From NCBI GenBank assembly GCA_045114775.1, contig JBGULC010000008.1, positions 1 to 64,000 of the forward strand: DNA of 64,000 nucleotides. Reading direction: 5' to 3'. Shown piece after piece: positions 24,866-33,169 of the stretch. How positions within the stretch are numbered: the stretch's first letter is position 1; each line of letters starts with the position of its first letter. A program made the translations under genes and the position numbers. This stretch comes from UBA3792 sp045114775. Lineage in GTDB: Bacteria; Bacillota; Clostridia; Christensenellales; CAG-138. Under the pieces are notes generated by a model. The model was not told where the DNA came from, ran no database searches, and saw only the letters and a program-made list of their open reading frames with translations.

Positions 24866-25321
24866 TCAATACAAAAATGATTCGTTTCTGAGAACTTTGA
24901 AAAAGTCCTTCAAAAGCTGCGAACACTCTTCCTCACATACGCCGCCGATCGTTTCGATGCTGTGATCAAACCAGCCGTCTCCGAGATCGATGCGCGATCC
25001 GCAGCAGCCGCATGCGGAATCGAACGCGCCGTACACAAGGCGGGGAAGACGGAAATGGATCATCGCGCCTGCGCACATGGAGCAAGGTTCGAGCGTGACA
25101 TACAGCGTACAGCCGTCCAGGGATCCGAGCTTTTGATATGCTTCTTTCATAACAAGCATTTCTGCATGTGCGGTCGGATCGTTCAAAGACTCGCAGCGGT
25201 TGTGCCCAGAGGAGACAATCTCATCATCATGGACGATCACGGCGCCGACCGGGACCTCGTTTTCACCCAAAGCGCATTTTGCCTCCGCAAGCGCTGTCTG
25301 CATCCAATCCTTATGTGTCAC
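24866..25321 (-). CDS. tadA: tRNA-specific adenosine deaminase
   Basis: A 151-residue zinc deaminase that converts A34 to inosine in tRNA-Arg(ACG). The HAEM motif (zinc His and catalytic Glu) and EPCSMCAGAM (two zinc Cys) are in normal spacing, and VPVGAVIV is the typical early strand. It overlaps truA by 11 bases, giving two tRNA-modification genes in a row. They end the ECF transporter operon and precede a tRNA gene. Confidence 0.93.
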   Translation of the reverse strand: MTHKDWMQTALAEAKCALGENEVPVGAVIVHDDEIVSSGHNRCESLNDPTAHAEMLVMKEAYQKLGSLDGCTLYVTLEPCSMCAGAMIHFRLPRLVYGAFDSACGCCGSRIDLGDGWFDHSIETIGGVCEEECSQLLKDFFKVLRNESFLY

Positions 25322-26084
25322 GGCGCAGCACCTCCTCGGTATCGAAATCCGGGTAGACGACGCGCATCAGGCAAAGGCCGTGCGCGGGAGCCGTTGCACC
25401 GGCTTGTTTCCGGTCTCCGCTTTCGATCGCCTTCTGCATATCCGAAGGGGGTCGCTTGCCGCTTCCGATCTCCAGCATCGTACCGACAAGGATGCGGACC
25501 ATATTGTACAGAAATCCGTTGCCTTCGACCGAATACACAAGGTGGTGTCCGTTTCGTGTCCATTCGGACTTTGTGATCGTACGGACGGTGTTTTCCATTG
25601 AACTGCCGGTGCACTTGAACGCGTTGAAATCGTGTGTACCCAAAACCGCAGAAGCCGCTTTCTGCATTGCATCGAAGTCGGGAACATAATGCAGATGCAG
25701 GGCGGTCGTACGCGAAAAGACGTCTGCATGCGGACCGATCTGCAGCGTGTAGGCATATTCCTTTCTCTTAGCCGAAAAGCGTGCATGAAAAGACGGATCG
25801 CACTCCTCGGAATACAGGACACGGATATCGCCGGGCAAATGCATATTCATGGCGATCGCAAATTTATCGGCCGCCATACGTACGTTTGTATCGAAATGCG
25901 CGACCTGCGCTCTTGCGTGTACGCCGCTGTCGGTACGCCCGGAACCTTCGACGCGGATCTGTTCCCCGGTCAGCTCAAAGAGTGCTTTTTCGAGAAGCTC
26001 CTGCACGGAAACGCCGTTCGGCTGTACCTGCCAGCCGACATAGTTTGTGCCGTCATAGGATATGATCAGTCGAATGCGTCTCAT
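25311..26084 (-). CDS. truA: tRNA pseudouridine(38-40) synthase
   Basis: A 257-residue TruA that makes pseudouridine in the anticodon stem of tRNAs. The catalytic Asp lies in GRTDSGVHARAQ. YDGTNYVGWQVQPN at the start and FLYNMVRILVGTMLEIGSG near residue 205 are family blocks. The ATG overlaps the ecfT stop by 4 bases. The ecfA-ecfA-ecfT-truA order is the common Firmicutes arrangement, here followed by tadA and not by rplM-rpsI. Confidence 0.95.
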   Translation of the reverse strand: MRRIRLIISYDGTNYVGWQVQPNGVSVQELLEKALFELTGEQIRVEGSGRTDSGVHARAQVAHFDTNVRMAADKFAIAMNMHLPGDIRVLYSEECDPSFHARFSAKRKEYAYTLQIGPHADVFSRTTALHLHYVPDFDAMQKAASAVLGTHDFNAFKCTGSSMENTVRTITKSEWTRNGHHLVYSVEGNGFLYNMVRILVGTMLEIGSGKRPPSDMQKAIESGDRKQAGATAPAHGLCLMRVVYPDFDTEEVLRRDT

Positions 26085-26884
26085 TTGACAAAAATCAGAA
26101 TCAGAATCAGCGCGGCAATAAACAGCAACGTGATCAGGATCGCAAAAAGATCTTCTTTCCGGAACTTAAGCTGCCGCATCCGTGTACGGCCTTCGCCGCC
26201 GTGATAGCAGCGGGATTCCATTGCAGTCGCTAACTCGTCGGCTTTGCGGAAGGACGACACAAACAACGGGATGAGGATCGGGATCATGCTCTTGACGCGC
26301 TTGAAAATGTTTCCGCTCTCAAAATCCGCACCGCGCGACATCTGCGCATTGCGGATCTTTTCGGATTCGTCCATCAGTGTCGGCACAAAACGCAGCGCGA
26401 TCGTCATCATCATCGCAAGCTCGTGCGCAGGGAAGCGGAAGATTTTCAGCGGTGTGAGAAGTCTTTCAATGCCGTCTGTAAGCGCAATCGGAGACGTCGT
26501 CAGCGTGAGCATGGATGCGCCTGCAACAAGAAGAACGATTCGAATGCAAAGGAACCAGGACTGCAGAAACGCCTCTCCGGTCAGTTTCCAGAAGCCGAGG
26601 TCAAGCCAGACATGTTCTCCGCTCGTAAAAAACAGATTGAGCACAAACATCATGATCAGCAGGATCCGGATCGGCTTGAGCGAGTTCAGGATATACCGAA
26701 GCGATATACCCGACAAGACGAGCTCAAGAATCAGATACAGAAGCGGGATCACAAAGAAATAGATCTGCTTTACAAGGAACGTCATCACGATATAGAGAAT
26801 CATCATGGCGATCTTTGTGCGCGGATCGAGCTTATGGATCACGGAGTTTCCCGCTACAAATTGTCCGAGAGTGATATCACGCAT
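26081..26884 (-). CDS. ecfT: ECF transporter transmembrane protein EcfT
   Basis: A 267-residue coupling subunit shared by energy-coupling-factor vitamin transporters. Several hydrophobic helices flank the cytoplasmic coupling helices, and the NAQMSRGADFE segment corresponds to the Ala-Arg-Gly motif that contacts the ATPases. It overlaps the upstream ATPase gene by 8 bases. No substrate-binding S subunit is encoded in the window, so it probably serves several S subunits elsewhere. Confidence 0.92.
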   Translation of the reverse strand: MRDITLGQFVAGNSVIHKLDPRTKIAMMILYIVMTFLVKQIYFFVIPLLYLILELVLSGISLRYILNSLKPIRILLIMMFVLNLFFTSGEHVWLDLGFWKLTGEAFLQSWFLCIRIVLLVAGASMLTLTTSPIALTDGIERLLTPLKIFRFPAHELAMMMTIALRFVPTLMDESEKIRNAQMSRGADFESGNIFKRVKSMIPILIPLFVSSFRKADELATAMESRCYHGGEGRTRMRQLKFRKEDLFAILITLLFIAALILILIFVK

Positions 26885-27728
26885 GCGCTTTCACCTCCCG
26901 GATCCAATCTAAGAAAGCTTCTTCCGTGCAAACGGACACCGGTATTTCAATGCCTCGACGGTTCATCTCGACGCAGATCTTTGTCACGCCGGGGACCGAC
27001 AAGCCGATCTTCTCCAATTCTTCGGCATGGGAAAAAACTGCCTGGGGCGTATCGAGAAGGAAAAGACTTCCGCGTTCCAGAACAAGGACCTTCGTTGCGT
27101 GCTTTGCGATATCGTCCATTGAATGCGAGATCATGATGATGGTGCAATGAGATTCGCTCCGAAGCTTTTCCAAAAGTGCAAGGATCTCTCTGCGTCCGAG
27201 CGGATCGAGTCCGGCCATCGGTTCGTCAAGTACAAGATACTTCGGATGCATGGCAAGCACGCCTGCGATCGCAGCGCGTCTGCGTTCGCCGCCGGAAAGA
27301 TCGAACGGCGAGCGTTCGGAAAACAGCTCAGGATCGAGACCTACCAGCGTCATGGCGTTGAGAACGCGCTTTTTGACTTCGTCTGCGTCCAGCTTCATAT
27401 TGCGGGGACCGAAGGCGACGTCTTCAAATACCGTGTCCGCAAACAGCTGATACTCCGGATATTGAAACACCATACCGACAAGCTCGCGGGCTTTCTTTCT
27501 CGAAGCTTTGTCAGCAAGATCGAGTCCATCCACGCAAACAGAGCCCTTCTCGCTTGTTAAAAGGCCGTTCAGATGCTTGACGAAGGTAGACTTTCCGCTG
27601 CCGGTATGACCGATGATCCCCAAGAACGTACCTTCCTCAATGGTAAAAGTGAGATCGCGGAGCGTCGGTTCCAGTTTCTTTCCGCCCTGTGTGTATGCAA
27701 ATGTCAGATGGTTTATAACAATGGACAT
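26877..27728 (-). CDS. ecfA2: ECF transporter ATPase, second subunit
   Basis: A 283-residue ABC ATPase. Walker A is GHTGSGKST, the Q-loop follows GMVFQYPEYQLF, the signature is DLSGGERRR, Walker B is YLVLDEPMAGLD and the switch His lies in IMISHSMDD. The EYQLF form is typical of ECF ATPases. A GGAGG ribosome site lies inside the end of the first ATPase gene. It pairs with EcfA1 as a heterodimer beneath EcfT. Confidence 0.93.
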   Translation of the reverse strand: MSIVINHLTFAYTQGGKKLEPTLRDLTFTIEEGTFLGIIGHTGSGKSTFVKHLNGLLTSEKGSVCVDGLDLADKASRKKARELVGMVFQYPEYQLFADTVFEDVAFGPRNMKLDADEVKKRVLNAMTLVGLDPELFSERSPFDLSGGERRRAAIAGVLAMHPKYLVLDEPMAGLDPLGRREILALLEKLRSESHCTIIMISHSMDDIAKHATKVLVLERGSLFLLDTPQAVFSHAEELEKIGLSVPGVTKICVEMNRRGIEIPVSVCTEEAFLDWIREVKAHA

Positions 27729-28531
27729 AATTCCTCCGCCAACTGCCGAGCAGTGAGGACGTTATCTGACAACGGATATCCGAGCACCTTCAGAGAATCC
27801 CGTATCGTCACAGGCTCAGGAGGAACAAGATTGCTTTCCAGCAGCAGATCCGTATGACGGAATACCTCCTGCGGCGTATCGTCCAATACGATCTTGCCGT
27901 GATTCATAACGACGATACGGTCGCAGCCGGTCGTTTCTTCCATATACTGTGTGACCATGAGTACGGTCATGCCTTCCCGGTGCAGCTTTCCGACCGTCTC
28001 AAGAAGCTCTGCGCGACCGCTCGGATCCAGCATGGCGCTCGCCTCGTCCAGAACGAGGATCTGAGGCTTCAAGGCAAGGATCCCGGCGATGGCGATCCGT
28101 TGCTTCTGCCCGCCGGAAAGATGGTGGACCGCAAACTCGGCATATGACGTCATGCCGACTGCCGCAAGCGCTTCGTCTACGCGCTTTCTGATCTCATCGG
28201 GCTGAATGCCGAGATTTTCCGGGCCGAAGGCGACGTCCTCTTCGACGATCGTTGTGACGAGCTGATTGTCGGGATTCTGAAACGCCATGCCGACCTGCTG
28301 ACGGATCTTCAGCAGATCGGATTCGTTTGCCGTCTGCATGCCGCAGACCGTTACGGTGCCTTCGCTCGGAAGAAGCAGTCCGTTTACGTGTTTTGCAAGC
28401 GTGCTTTTGCCGCTGCCGTTATGGCCGACGATCGCAACAAATTCGCCCTTGCCGATCTTCAGATCAATGTCGGTCAGAGCGGGCTTCATTGCGTTTTCAT
28501 ATGAGAATGTAACGTGATCAAATTGTATCAT
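27713..28531 (-). CDS. ecfA1: ECF transporter ATPase, first subunit
   Basis: A 272-residue ABC ATPase with GHNGSGKST, AFQNPDNQLV, HLSGGQKQR, ILVLDEASAMLDP and MVTQYMEET. The last block carries Gln in place of the switch His, as is usual in EcfA1. The start at 28531 (MIQFDHVTF) is preferred over the ATG 12 bases upstream, because that ATG supplies the GGAG ribosome site. First gene of the ecfA1-ecfA2-ecfT-truA-tadA operon. Confidence 0.92.
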   Translation of the reverse strand: MIQFDHVTFSYENAMKPALTDIDLKIGKGEFVAIVGHNGSGKSTLAKHVNGLLLPSEGTVTVCGMQTANESDLLKIRQQVGMAFQNPDNQLVTTIVEEDVAFGPENLGIQPDEIRKRVDEALAAVGMTSYAEFAVHHLSGGQKQRIAIAGILALKPQILVLDEASAMLDPSGRAELLETVGKLHREGMTVLMVTQYMEETTGCDRIVVMNHGKIVLDDTPQEVFRHTDLLLESNLVPPEPVTIRDSLKVLGYPLSDNVLTARQLAEELCPLL

Positions 28532-28560
28532 GCCGATCTCCATGCGGATTTTCCTGATAC

Positions 28561-28589
28561 AGTATACATTAGGTCTGTTCTTTTTTCAA
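28561..28589 (-). promoter_or_regulatory. promoter of the ecf operon
   Basis: On the minus strand TTGAAA (28584-28589), a 17-base spacer and TATACT (28561-28566), 30 bases before the ecfA1 start. It faces away from the aminohydrolase gene, whose probable -10 box (TATAAT, 28599-28604) lies just beside it. Confidence 0.75.
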
Positions 28590-28624
28590 GCAGTTTGTTA
28601 TAATCGAAACGGAGGTGATCCGGA

Positions 28625-29977
28625 ATGCTTACCCTGCTGAAAAACATCGATACCGTCATTTCCTGCGACTTTGCGGATTCGGTCTATCGCAATACCGATC
28701 TTTGGTTTGAAAACGGGTCGATCGTACGCATCGGTTCCTGGGACAGAACGGCAGATCGCGTTTACGACTGTACGAATATGATCGTATACCCCGGGCTGAT
28801 CAATGTACATCACCATCTTTATCAGTACTTCACCAGAAATCTGCGAAAGGTGCAGAACTACGAACTGTTCGATTGGCTGAAAGCGCTTTACGGCGTTTGG
28901 AAAAACCTTGACGACAAAACCGTTCTGCTGAGCTCCTGCGCAGGCATGGCAGAGCTGATGCGATATGGCTGCACAACGTGTTTCGACCATCATTATGTGT
29001 TTCCACAGCAGTGCGGCGATTTGATCGGCGCACAGTTTGAAGCGGCAAAAGTACTCGGCGTTCGCATGCACGCCTCCCGCGGAAGCATGGATCTTTCCGA
29101 AAAGGACGGAGGCCTTCCGCCCGATTCCGTTGTGCAGACCGTCGACAAGATCCTGAAGGACAGCGAAGAAACGATCCGAGCCTATCATGATCCGTCCGTA
29201 CATTCGATGCGGCAGGTTGTCCTTGCGCCGTGCTCACCGTTTTCGGCGTCGGGCACACTGTACCGTGAGACAGCTGTTCTGGCGAGGCAATACGGTGTCA
29301 GGCTGCATACGCATCTTTGCGAAACAAAAGATGAAGAGGACTATACGCTATCCGCGTTCGGTATGCGTCCGTTCGATTATCTCGAATCGCTCGGATGGAC
29401 AGGGGAGGATGTATTCTATGCACACGGGATCCATTTCAATGACCGTGAGCTCGATCGGATCGCCAAAACGCACACCGGGATCGCGCACTGCCCGGTATCC
29501 AATATGAAGCTTTCCAGCGGCGTCATGCGTCTCCCGGATATGCTTGACCGGAACATCAGCGTCGGCCTTGCCGTCGACGGTTCCGCAAGCAACGACGGAT
29601 CGAATCTGATGGATGAAATGCGAAGCGCGTTTCTCGTTCATCGACTGACATGGGGAAACCGTGCGCCGAGCGGATATGAGATCCTGAAGCTTGCGACAGC
29701 AGGCAGCGCGGCGGTTCTCGGACGGACCGATCTCGGCTCGATCGAAGTCGGCAAGGCGGCTGATGTTTTCGCAATCAAAAAGGGATCTGCCGATCTGCTT
29801 TGCGCGATCGACGATCCGATGAATCTGTTCGGAAACGTCGGATATCACCGACCGTGCGATATGGTGTTTGTCAACGGTGAGCCGACCGTTTCGAACGGCA
29901 GACTGACGAAGCTTGATGAGGAAGCGCTTATCCGATTGTCCGAAACCGAGCTTCGGAGATTTCTTGCAAAACTGTAA
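28625..29977 (+). CDS. 8-oxoguanine deaminase-like amidohydrolase
   Basis: A 450-residue metal-dependent aminohydrolase of the TrzN/SsnA/8-oxoguanine deaminase group. Metal and catalytic residues are visible: NVHHHLY (HxH), THLCETKDE (His and catalytic Glu), the YAHGIHF His, and VDGSASND (Asp). ELFDWLKALYGVW and RGSMDLSEKDGGLPPDS match 8-oxoguanine deaminases, which convert 8-oxoguanine to urate. Purine aminohydrolases commonly accompany selenium-dependent purine or xanthine hydroxylases, whose accessory genes lie elsewhere in this window. The substrate is inferred, and other amino-purines or triazines are possible. GGAGGTGATCC precedes the ATG. Confidence 0.82.
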   Translation: MLTLLKNIDTVISCDFADSVYRNTDLWFENGSIVRIGSWDRTADRVYDCTNMIVYPGLINVHHHLYQYFTRNLRKVQNYELFDWLKALYGVWKNLDDKTVLLSSCAGMAELMRYGCTTCFDHHYVFPQQCGDLIGAQFEAAKVLGVRMHASRGSMDLSEKDGGLPPDSVVQTVDKILKDSEETIRAYHDPSVHSMRQVVLAPCSPFSASGTLYRETAVLARQYGVRLHTHLCETKDEEDYTLSAFGMRPFDYLESLGWTGEDVFYAHGIHFNDRELDRIAKTHTGIAHCPVSNMKLSSGVMRLPDMLDRNISVGLAVDGSASNDGSNLMDEMRSAFLVHRLTWGNRAPSGYEILKLATAGSAAVLGRTDLGSIEVGKAADVFAIKKGSADLLCAIDDPMNLFGNVGYHRPCDMVFVNGEPTVSNGRLTKLDEEALIRLSETELRRFLAKL

Positions 29978-29981
29978 AAGA

Positions 29982-30005
29982 AAAGCATGCCCTTCGGCAT
30001 GCTTT
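29982..30005. terminator. bidirectional terminator
   Basis: Arms AAAGCATGCC (29982-29991) and GGCATGCTTT (29996-30005) with A and T flanks. It sits between the convergent aminohydrolase and birA genes. Confidence 0.9.
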
Positions 30006-30008
30006 ATT

Positions 30009-30743
30009 CTACTGTAAAACAACCTCTCCGCGATCCAAAGCCAGCTCCGTTCCGTCGTCGCATCTGACAAGAAGCCGGAAGGAACGGTCGATGTCCAACG
30101 CTGTGCCGTATTGGATCCCGTCCGGTCCGGACACCATCACCTTGCTGCCGATCCCCATGAGCTTTTCCCGGTATGCATCGAAAAAAGTGATTTCCGGCAA
30201 CCGATCGTAATGCTGCTTGAATCGCTGCAGCAGACGCTTCAGAAACTGTTTTTTTCGTTCGTCGTTCTGCGGCGTATCGAAAACGGCGGAAGCGATATCC
30301 GCGATCCTCGGATGAAAACCATCTTTCGGCGGAAACAGATTGACGCCGATCCCTACGACCGCGTAGAGAAAACTGCCGTCCTGATTCAATGCGCTTTCCA
30401 CAAGGATCCCGGCGGCTTTTTTTTCATGTACATAAACGTCATTGACCCATTTGATCCTGCAGGAAATCCTGAAATCTTCGATCGTTTCACTCAAAGCAAC
30501 GGCTGCCATGCATGTAAGTGCGTAAGGCGGAAGCATCACATCCGGACGCAGCAGGATCGACAGATAGAGACCTGTCCCTTTCGGAGAATAGAAAACGCGA
30601 TTCAAACGTCCGCGACCGTTTGTCTGCGACGACGCAACGAGCACATAGCCTTCCGGCATACCGTCTTTTGCCAAGTCTTTTACGGTCGTGTTGGTCGATT
30701 TGACAGTATCGACCGCATGAACCTGATACCGAAGAACGCCCAT
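30009..30743 (-). CDS. birA: biotin-[acetyl-CoA-carboxylase] ligase, no DNA-binding domain
   Basis: A 244-residue biotin protein ligase that attaches biotin to carboxylase subunits. TNGRGRLNR is the biotinyl-AMP loop, and KWVNDVYVHEKKAAGILVES carries the catalytic Lys block. The N-terminal helix-turn-helix of bifunctional BirA is missing, so it is not the classical biotin repressor. Its ATG follows the ornithine racemase stop with no gap (TAAATG), making it the last gene of the ornithine operon. No biotin-dependent carboxylase is in the window, and the link with ornithine breakdown is not obvious. Confidence 0.92.
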   Translation of the reverse strand: MGVLRYQVHAVDTVKSTNTTVKDLAKDGMPEGYVLVASSQTNGRGRLNRVFYSPKGTGLYLSILLRPDVMLPPYALTCMAAVALSETIEDFRISCRIKWVNDVYVHEKKAAGILVESALNQDGSFLYAVVGIGVNLFPPKDGFHPRIADIASAVFDTPQNDERKKQFLKRLLQRFKQHYDRLPEITFFDAYREKLMGIGSKVMVSGPDGIQYGTALDIDRSFRLLVRCDDGTELALDRGEVVLQ

Positions 30744-31814
30744 TTATTCGTCGACCTCTTTTTTGACATATTTACCGGTGCTTGCAGAAAGCAGCGCGCC
30801 GTAATCAAGGCCGAAAAGAATCGAATCGCCGACGTGATACCGATCCGCCTTTGTCAGGTCGAGAAGCAGGTGATCGGAGCTTGCGCCGATGATCTCTACG
30901 TCCGGATCAAGAGGCGTCAATCCGTCAACGCGAACATCCTGGCGACCGATCGCCGCGATCCCGCGCAGCATCATTCCCTTATCGACATATTCGACCGTTT
31001 CGCCGAATGCGTTGCGGCTCAATGTGCCGATCGGATAGGAGGGCTTCATCTTACGTTCGACAAGAGTTGCGCTGAGCGTGAACGCATCCTGATAACACCC
31101 CGGGATCGGCGTATACGTACCGGGGGTCATCCCGCACATGACCGATTCTCCGAGACGCAGATGATTGATCCCCTCCGGGAGTGTGCCGTCCAGAAGAAGC
31201 TGAAGCGAAGTGCTGTTGCCGCCGGAGATGACGGGGATGGGGAGGGAAAGTTCTTTTCGAAGCTGCTCGGTAATCGAAACGAGCGTACCGAGATTCTCAC
31301 GATCCGGGAGAACCGACCCGTAGCAGGTCAGATTGGTCCCGGTGCCATAGAGTTCAAGATGCGGGCAGGATGCGATCGCTTTTGCCACGTCAAGGATCTC
31401 CTCCCGGTCGCGAAAGAAAACGCCCTCTCTGAGATCCCCGAGATCGATCATGAGAATCACGCGATGCATGCGTCCGAGCTTCGCCGCGGCTTTTTCAAGC
31501 GCAAGGATCGTATCCTTTTCGCTCTCAAGGCTGATATCGGAAGATCTCACGATATCTTCGGCCGCATCGGGCATGCCGACGCGCAGCATGAGCTTCGGAA
31601 GCTGCGTTTCGGCAGAATCCAGATTTTCAACGCGGGAATCCGCGAGCATATCGCAGCCGCTCTTGTTGATGCAGTCGATGACGGCAGGATGCGCGCAGGT
31701 CACTTTGGATACAAGCGCGATCTGAACGCCCTGCGCATGCGCCGCTTCGACGAGCGTCCGCATATTGTGCAAAAGCTTGCTTTTATGAATGATCAGCTTC
31801 GGATCTCGTTCCAT
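30744..31814 (-). CDS. orr: ornithine racemase (PLP-dependent)
   Basis: A 356-residue fold-III PLP enzyme that converts L-ornithine to D-ornithine, the substrate of the following aminomutase. SKVTCAHP contains the PLP Lys in the position used by alanine-racemase-like enzymes, ISGGNSTSL binds the cofactor phosphate, and LRLGESVMCG is a family block. The start at 31814 (MERDPK) has AGGAG 9 bases upstream. A further in-frame ATG at 31838 would extend into glmL. Operon context supports ornithine over alanine. Confidence 0.9.
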   Translation of the reverse strand: MERDPKLIIHKSKLLHNMRTLVEAAHAQGVQIALVSKVTCAHPAVIDCINKSGCDMLADSRVENLDSAETQLPKLMLRVGMPDAAEDIVRSSDISLESEKDTILALEKAAAKLGRMHRVILMIDLGDLREGVFFRDREEILDVAKAIASCPHLELYGTGTNLTCYGSVLPDRENLGTLVSITEQLRKELSLPIPVISGGNSTSLQLLLDGTLPEGINHLRLGESVMCGMTPGTYTPIPGCYQDAFTLSATLVERKMKPSYPIGTLSRNAFGETVEYVDKGMMLRGIAAIGRQDVRVDGLTPLDPDVEIIGASSDHLLLDLTKADRYHVGDSILFGLDYGALLSASTGKYVKKEVDE

Positions 31815-33169
31815 CGGATACTCTCCTTCAGTAAGCACAGCGCGGATTCGGGATCTTCCTTGGAAAGAACGCCGATCGACGCCATGATGTAATCGTTGTC
31901 AAACAGCAAGCGGACCGTTCCGGGGGAGGGCAGAAGCTGCATCCGGCTTTTGTTGCAGTCCGCGATCGTTCGCAGGAGCGTTTCATGATGCGGTAAACGC
32001 GTCAATGCGCCGCCGGTCCCGACGAGCCATTTGATCGCGGTAAGGTCCTTGCCTTCGGCGATCGTTCTGCGTCCCTGCGGCGTATAGAGATGCCGCAGCT
32101 TGCCGGCATGTCTGTCCAGCGCGACAAGTCCTGCTTCAAGACAAAGGCGTTCCGTGAGCTTGAATTGCCGTTCGGTTTCCGGGATCGGTTTATACTCTTG
32201 CATTACGGCTGCCGTGTCGATCCCGAACTCCTTATCGAGCGCTTCCGTGCCGAGACGATCGACGAGATTATGCGCGTTGATATATAACCCGAGATCGCCC
32301 TCTACGGTGCGTTTTGCTTTCGGCTCGGGAGAGGTCATCATCGAAACAATGTCCGGCGAGCCCTCCGTTACGGAATGAACGTCCGTTGTCGCGCCTCCGA
32401 TATCAATCACGGCAAGATCGCCGATCTCGTCATACAGAAGCTGCGCCGCAAGCATCACGCTGCCGGGCGTCGGCAGAATCGAACCGTTGACCATATCGCG
32501 GATATGCTCCATGCCGGGCGCATTTACGATATGCTTTTCGAACATCGCGTGGATGACCTTGCGGACGGATTCCACATTGAGCTCATCCAGGCGCGGATAA
32601 ACGTTATCTGCAATCGACAACGGAATCCCGTTTTCCTCGGCTATGCGTGAAACGATCGTGCGGTTCTGTATGTTGCCGCAATAGATCACCGGCGTCTTTC
32701 TGCCGCTCTCGGCGATCGCAAGCATGTTGTAAACGGCCGTCTCCCGCTCACCGTAGTCCGTGCCGCCCGCAAGAAGAATGAGATTCGGCCTTGCGGTATC
32801 GAGATCGTCAAGATCGAATTCGTTCATCTTGCCCGCGGTCGTCTGCACAATGATCGCGCCGGCGCCAAGCGCTGCAGCTTCGGCAGCGCGGACCGTCATA
32901 TCGCGCACAAGACCGTGCACGGTCATCCGAAGACCGCCTGCCGCAGAGCCGGAGGCAAGCATTCGGTCGTATGTCAGATCGTTTTCACCGGATTGCAAAA
33001 GAAGATCGTCAACGGCGTTTCTGAGCCCGATCCTTACGTCTCCGTCCAATACCGTCGTGGGCGCTTTGCCCTGTGCGACGAAACGGGGAGACGTTGAACC
33101 GAGACCGTCAAACGCGTTGACGATCGTCGTAGTCGATCCGATTTCAGCTACCAGTACGTTAACGTGCAT
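31793..33169 (-). CDS. GlmL/MutL-family protein, likely OraSE reactivating factor
   Basis: A 458-residue member of the MutL/GlmL family of ASKHA-fold ATPases linked to B12-dependent aminomutases. VAEIGSTTTIVNAFD is the first phosphate-binding loop, LAVIDIGGATTDVHSV the second, and VGTGGAL the third. In glutamate mutase systems GlmL is thought to exchange damaged cobalamin or help assembly. Here it follows oraE with an 11-base overlap, so a role in keeping ornithine aminomutase active is likely. Confidence 0.88.
   Translation of the reverse strand: MHVNVLVAEIGSTTTIVNAFDGLGSTSPRFVAQGKAPTTVLDGDVRIGLRNAVDDLLLQSGENDLTYDRMLASGSAAGGLRMTVHGLVRDMTVRAAEAAALGAGAIIVQTTAGKMNEFDLDDLDTARPNLILLAGGTDYGERETAVYNMLAIAESGRKTPVIYCGNIQNRTIVSRIAEENGIPLSIADNVYPRLDELNVESVRKVIHAMFEKHIVNAPGMEHIRDMVNGSILPTPGSVMLAAQLLYDEIGDLAVIDIGGATTDVHSVTEGSPDIVSMMTSPEPKAKRTVEGDLGLYINAHNLVDRLGTEALDKEFGIDTAAVMQEYKPIPETERQFKLTERLCLEAGLVALDRHAGKLRHLYTPQGRRTIAEGKDLTAIKWLVGTGGALTRLPHHETLLRTIADCNKSRMQLLPSPGTVRLLFDNDYIMASIGVLSKEDPESALCLLKESIRWNEIRS

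Noticed and set aside
30111..31892. 593-codon plus-strand open frame opposite birA and orr
   Set aside because: Shadow frame. Both minus-strand genes have full catalytic motifs.
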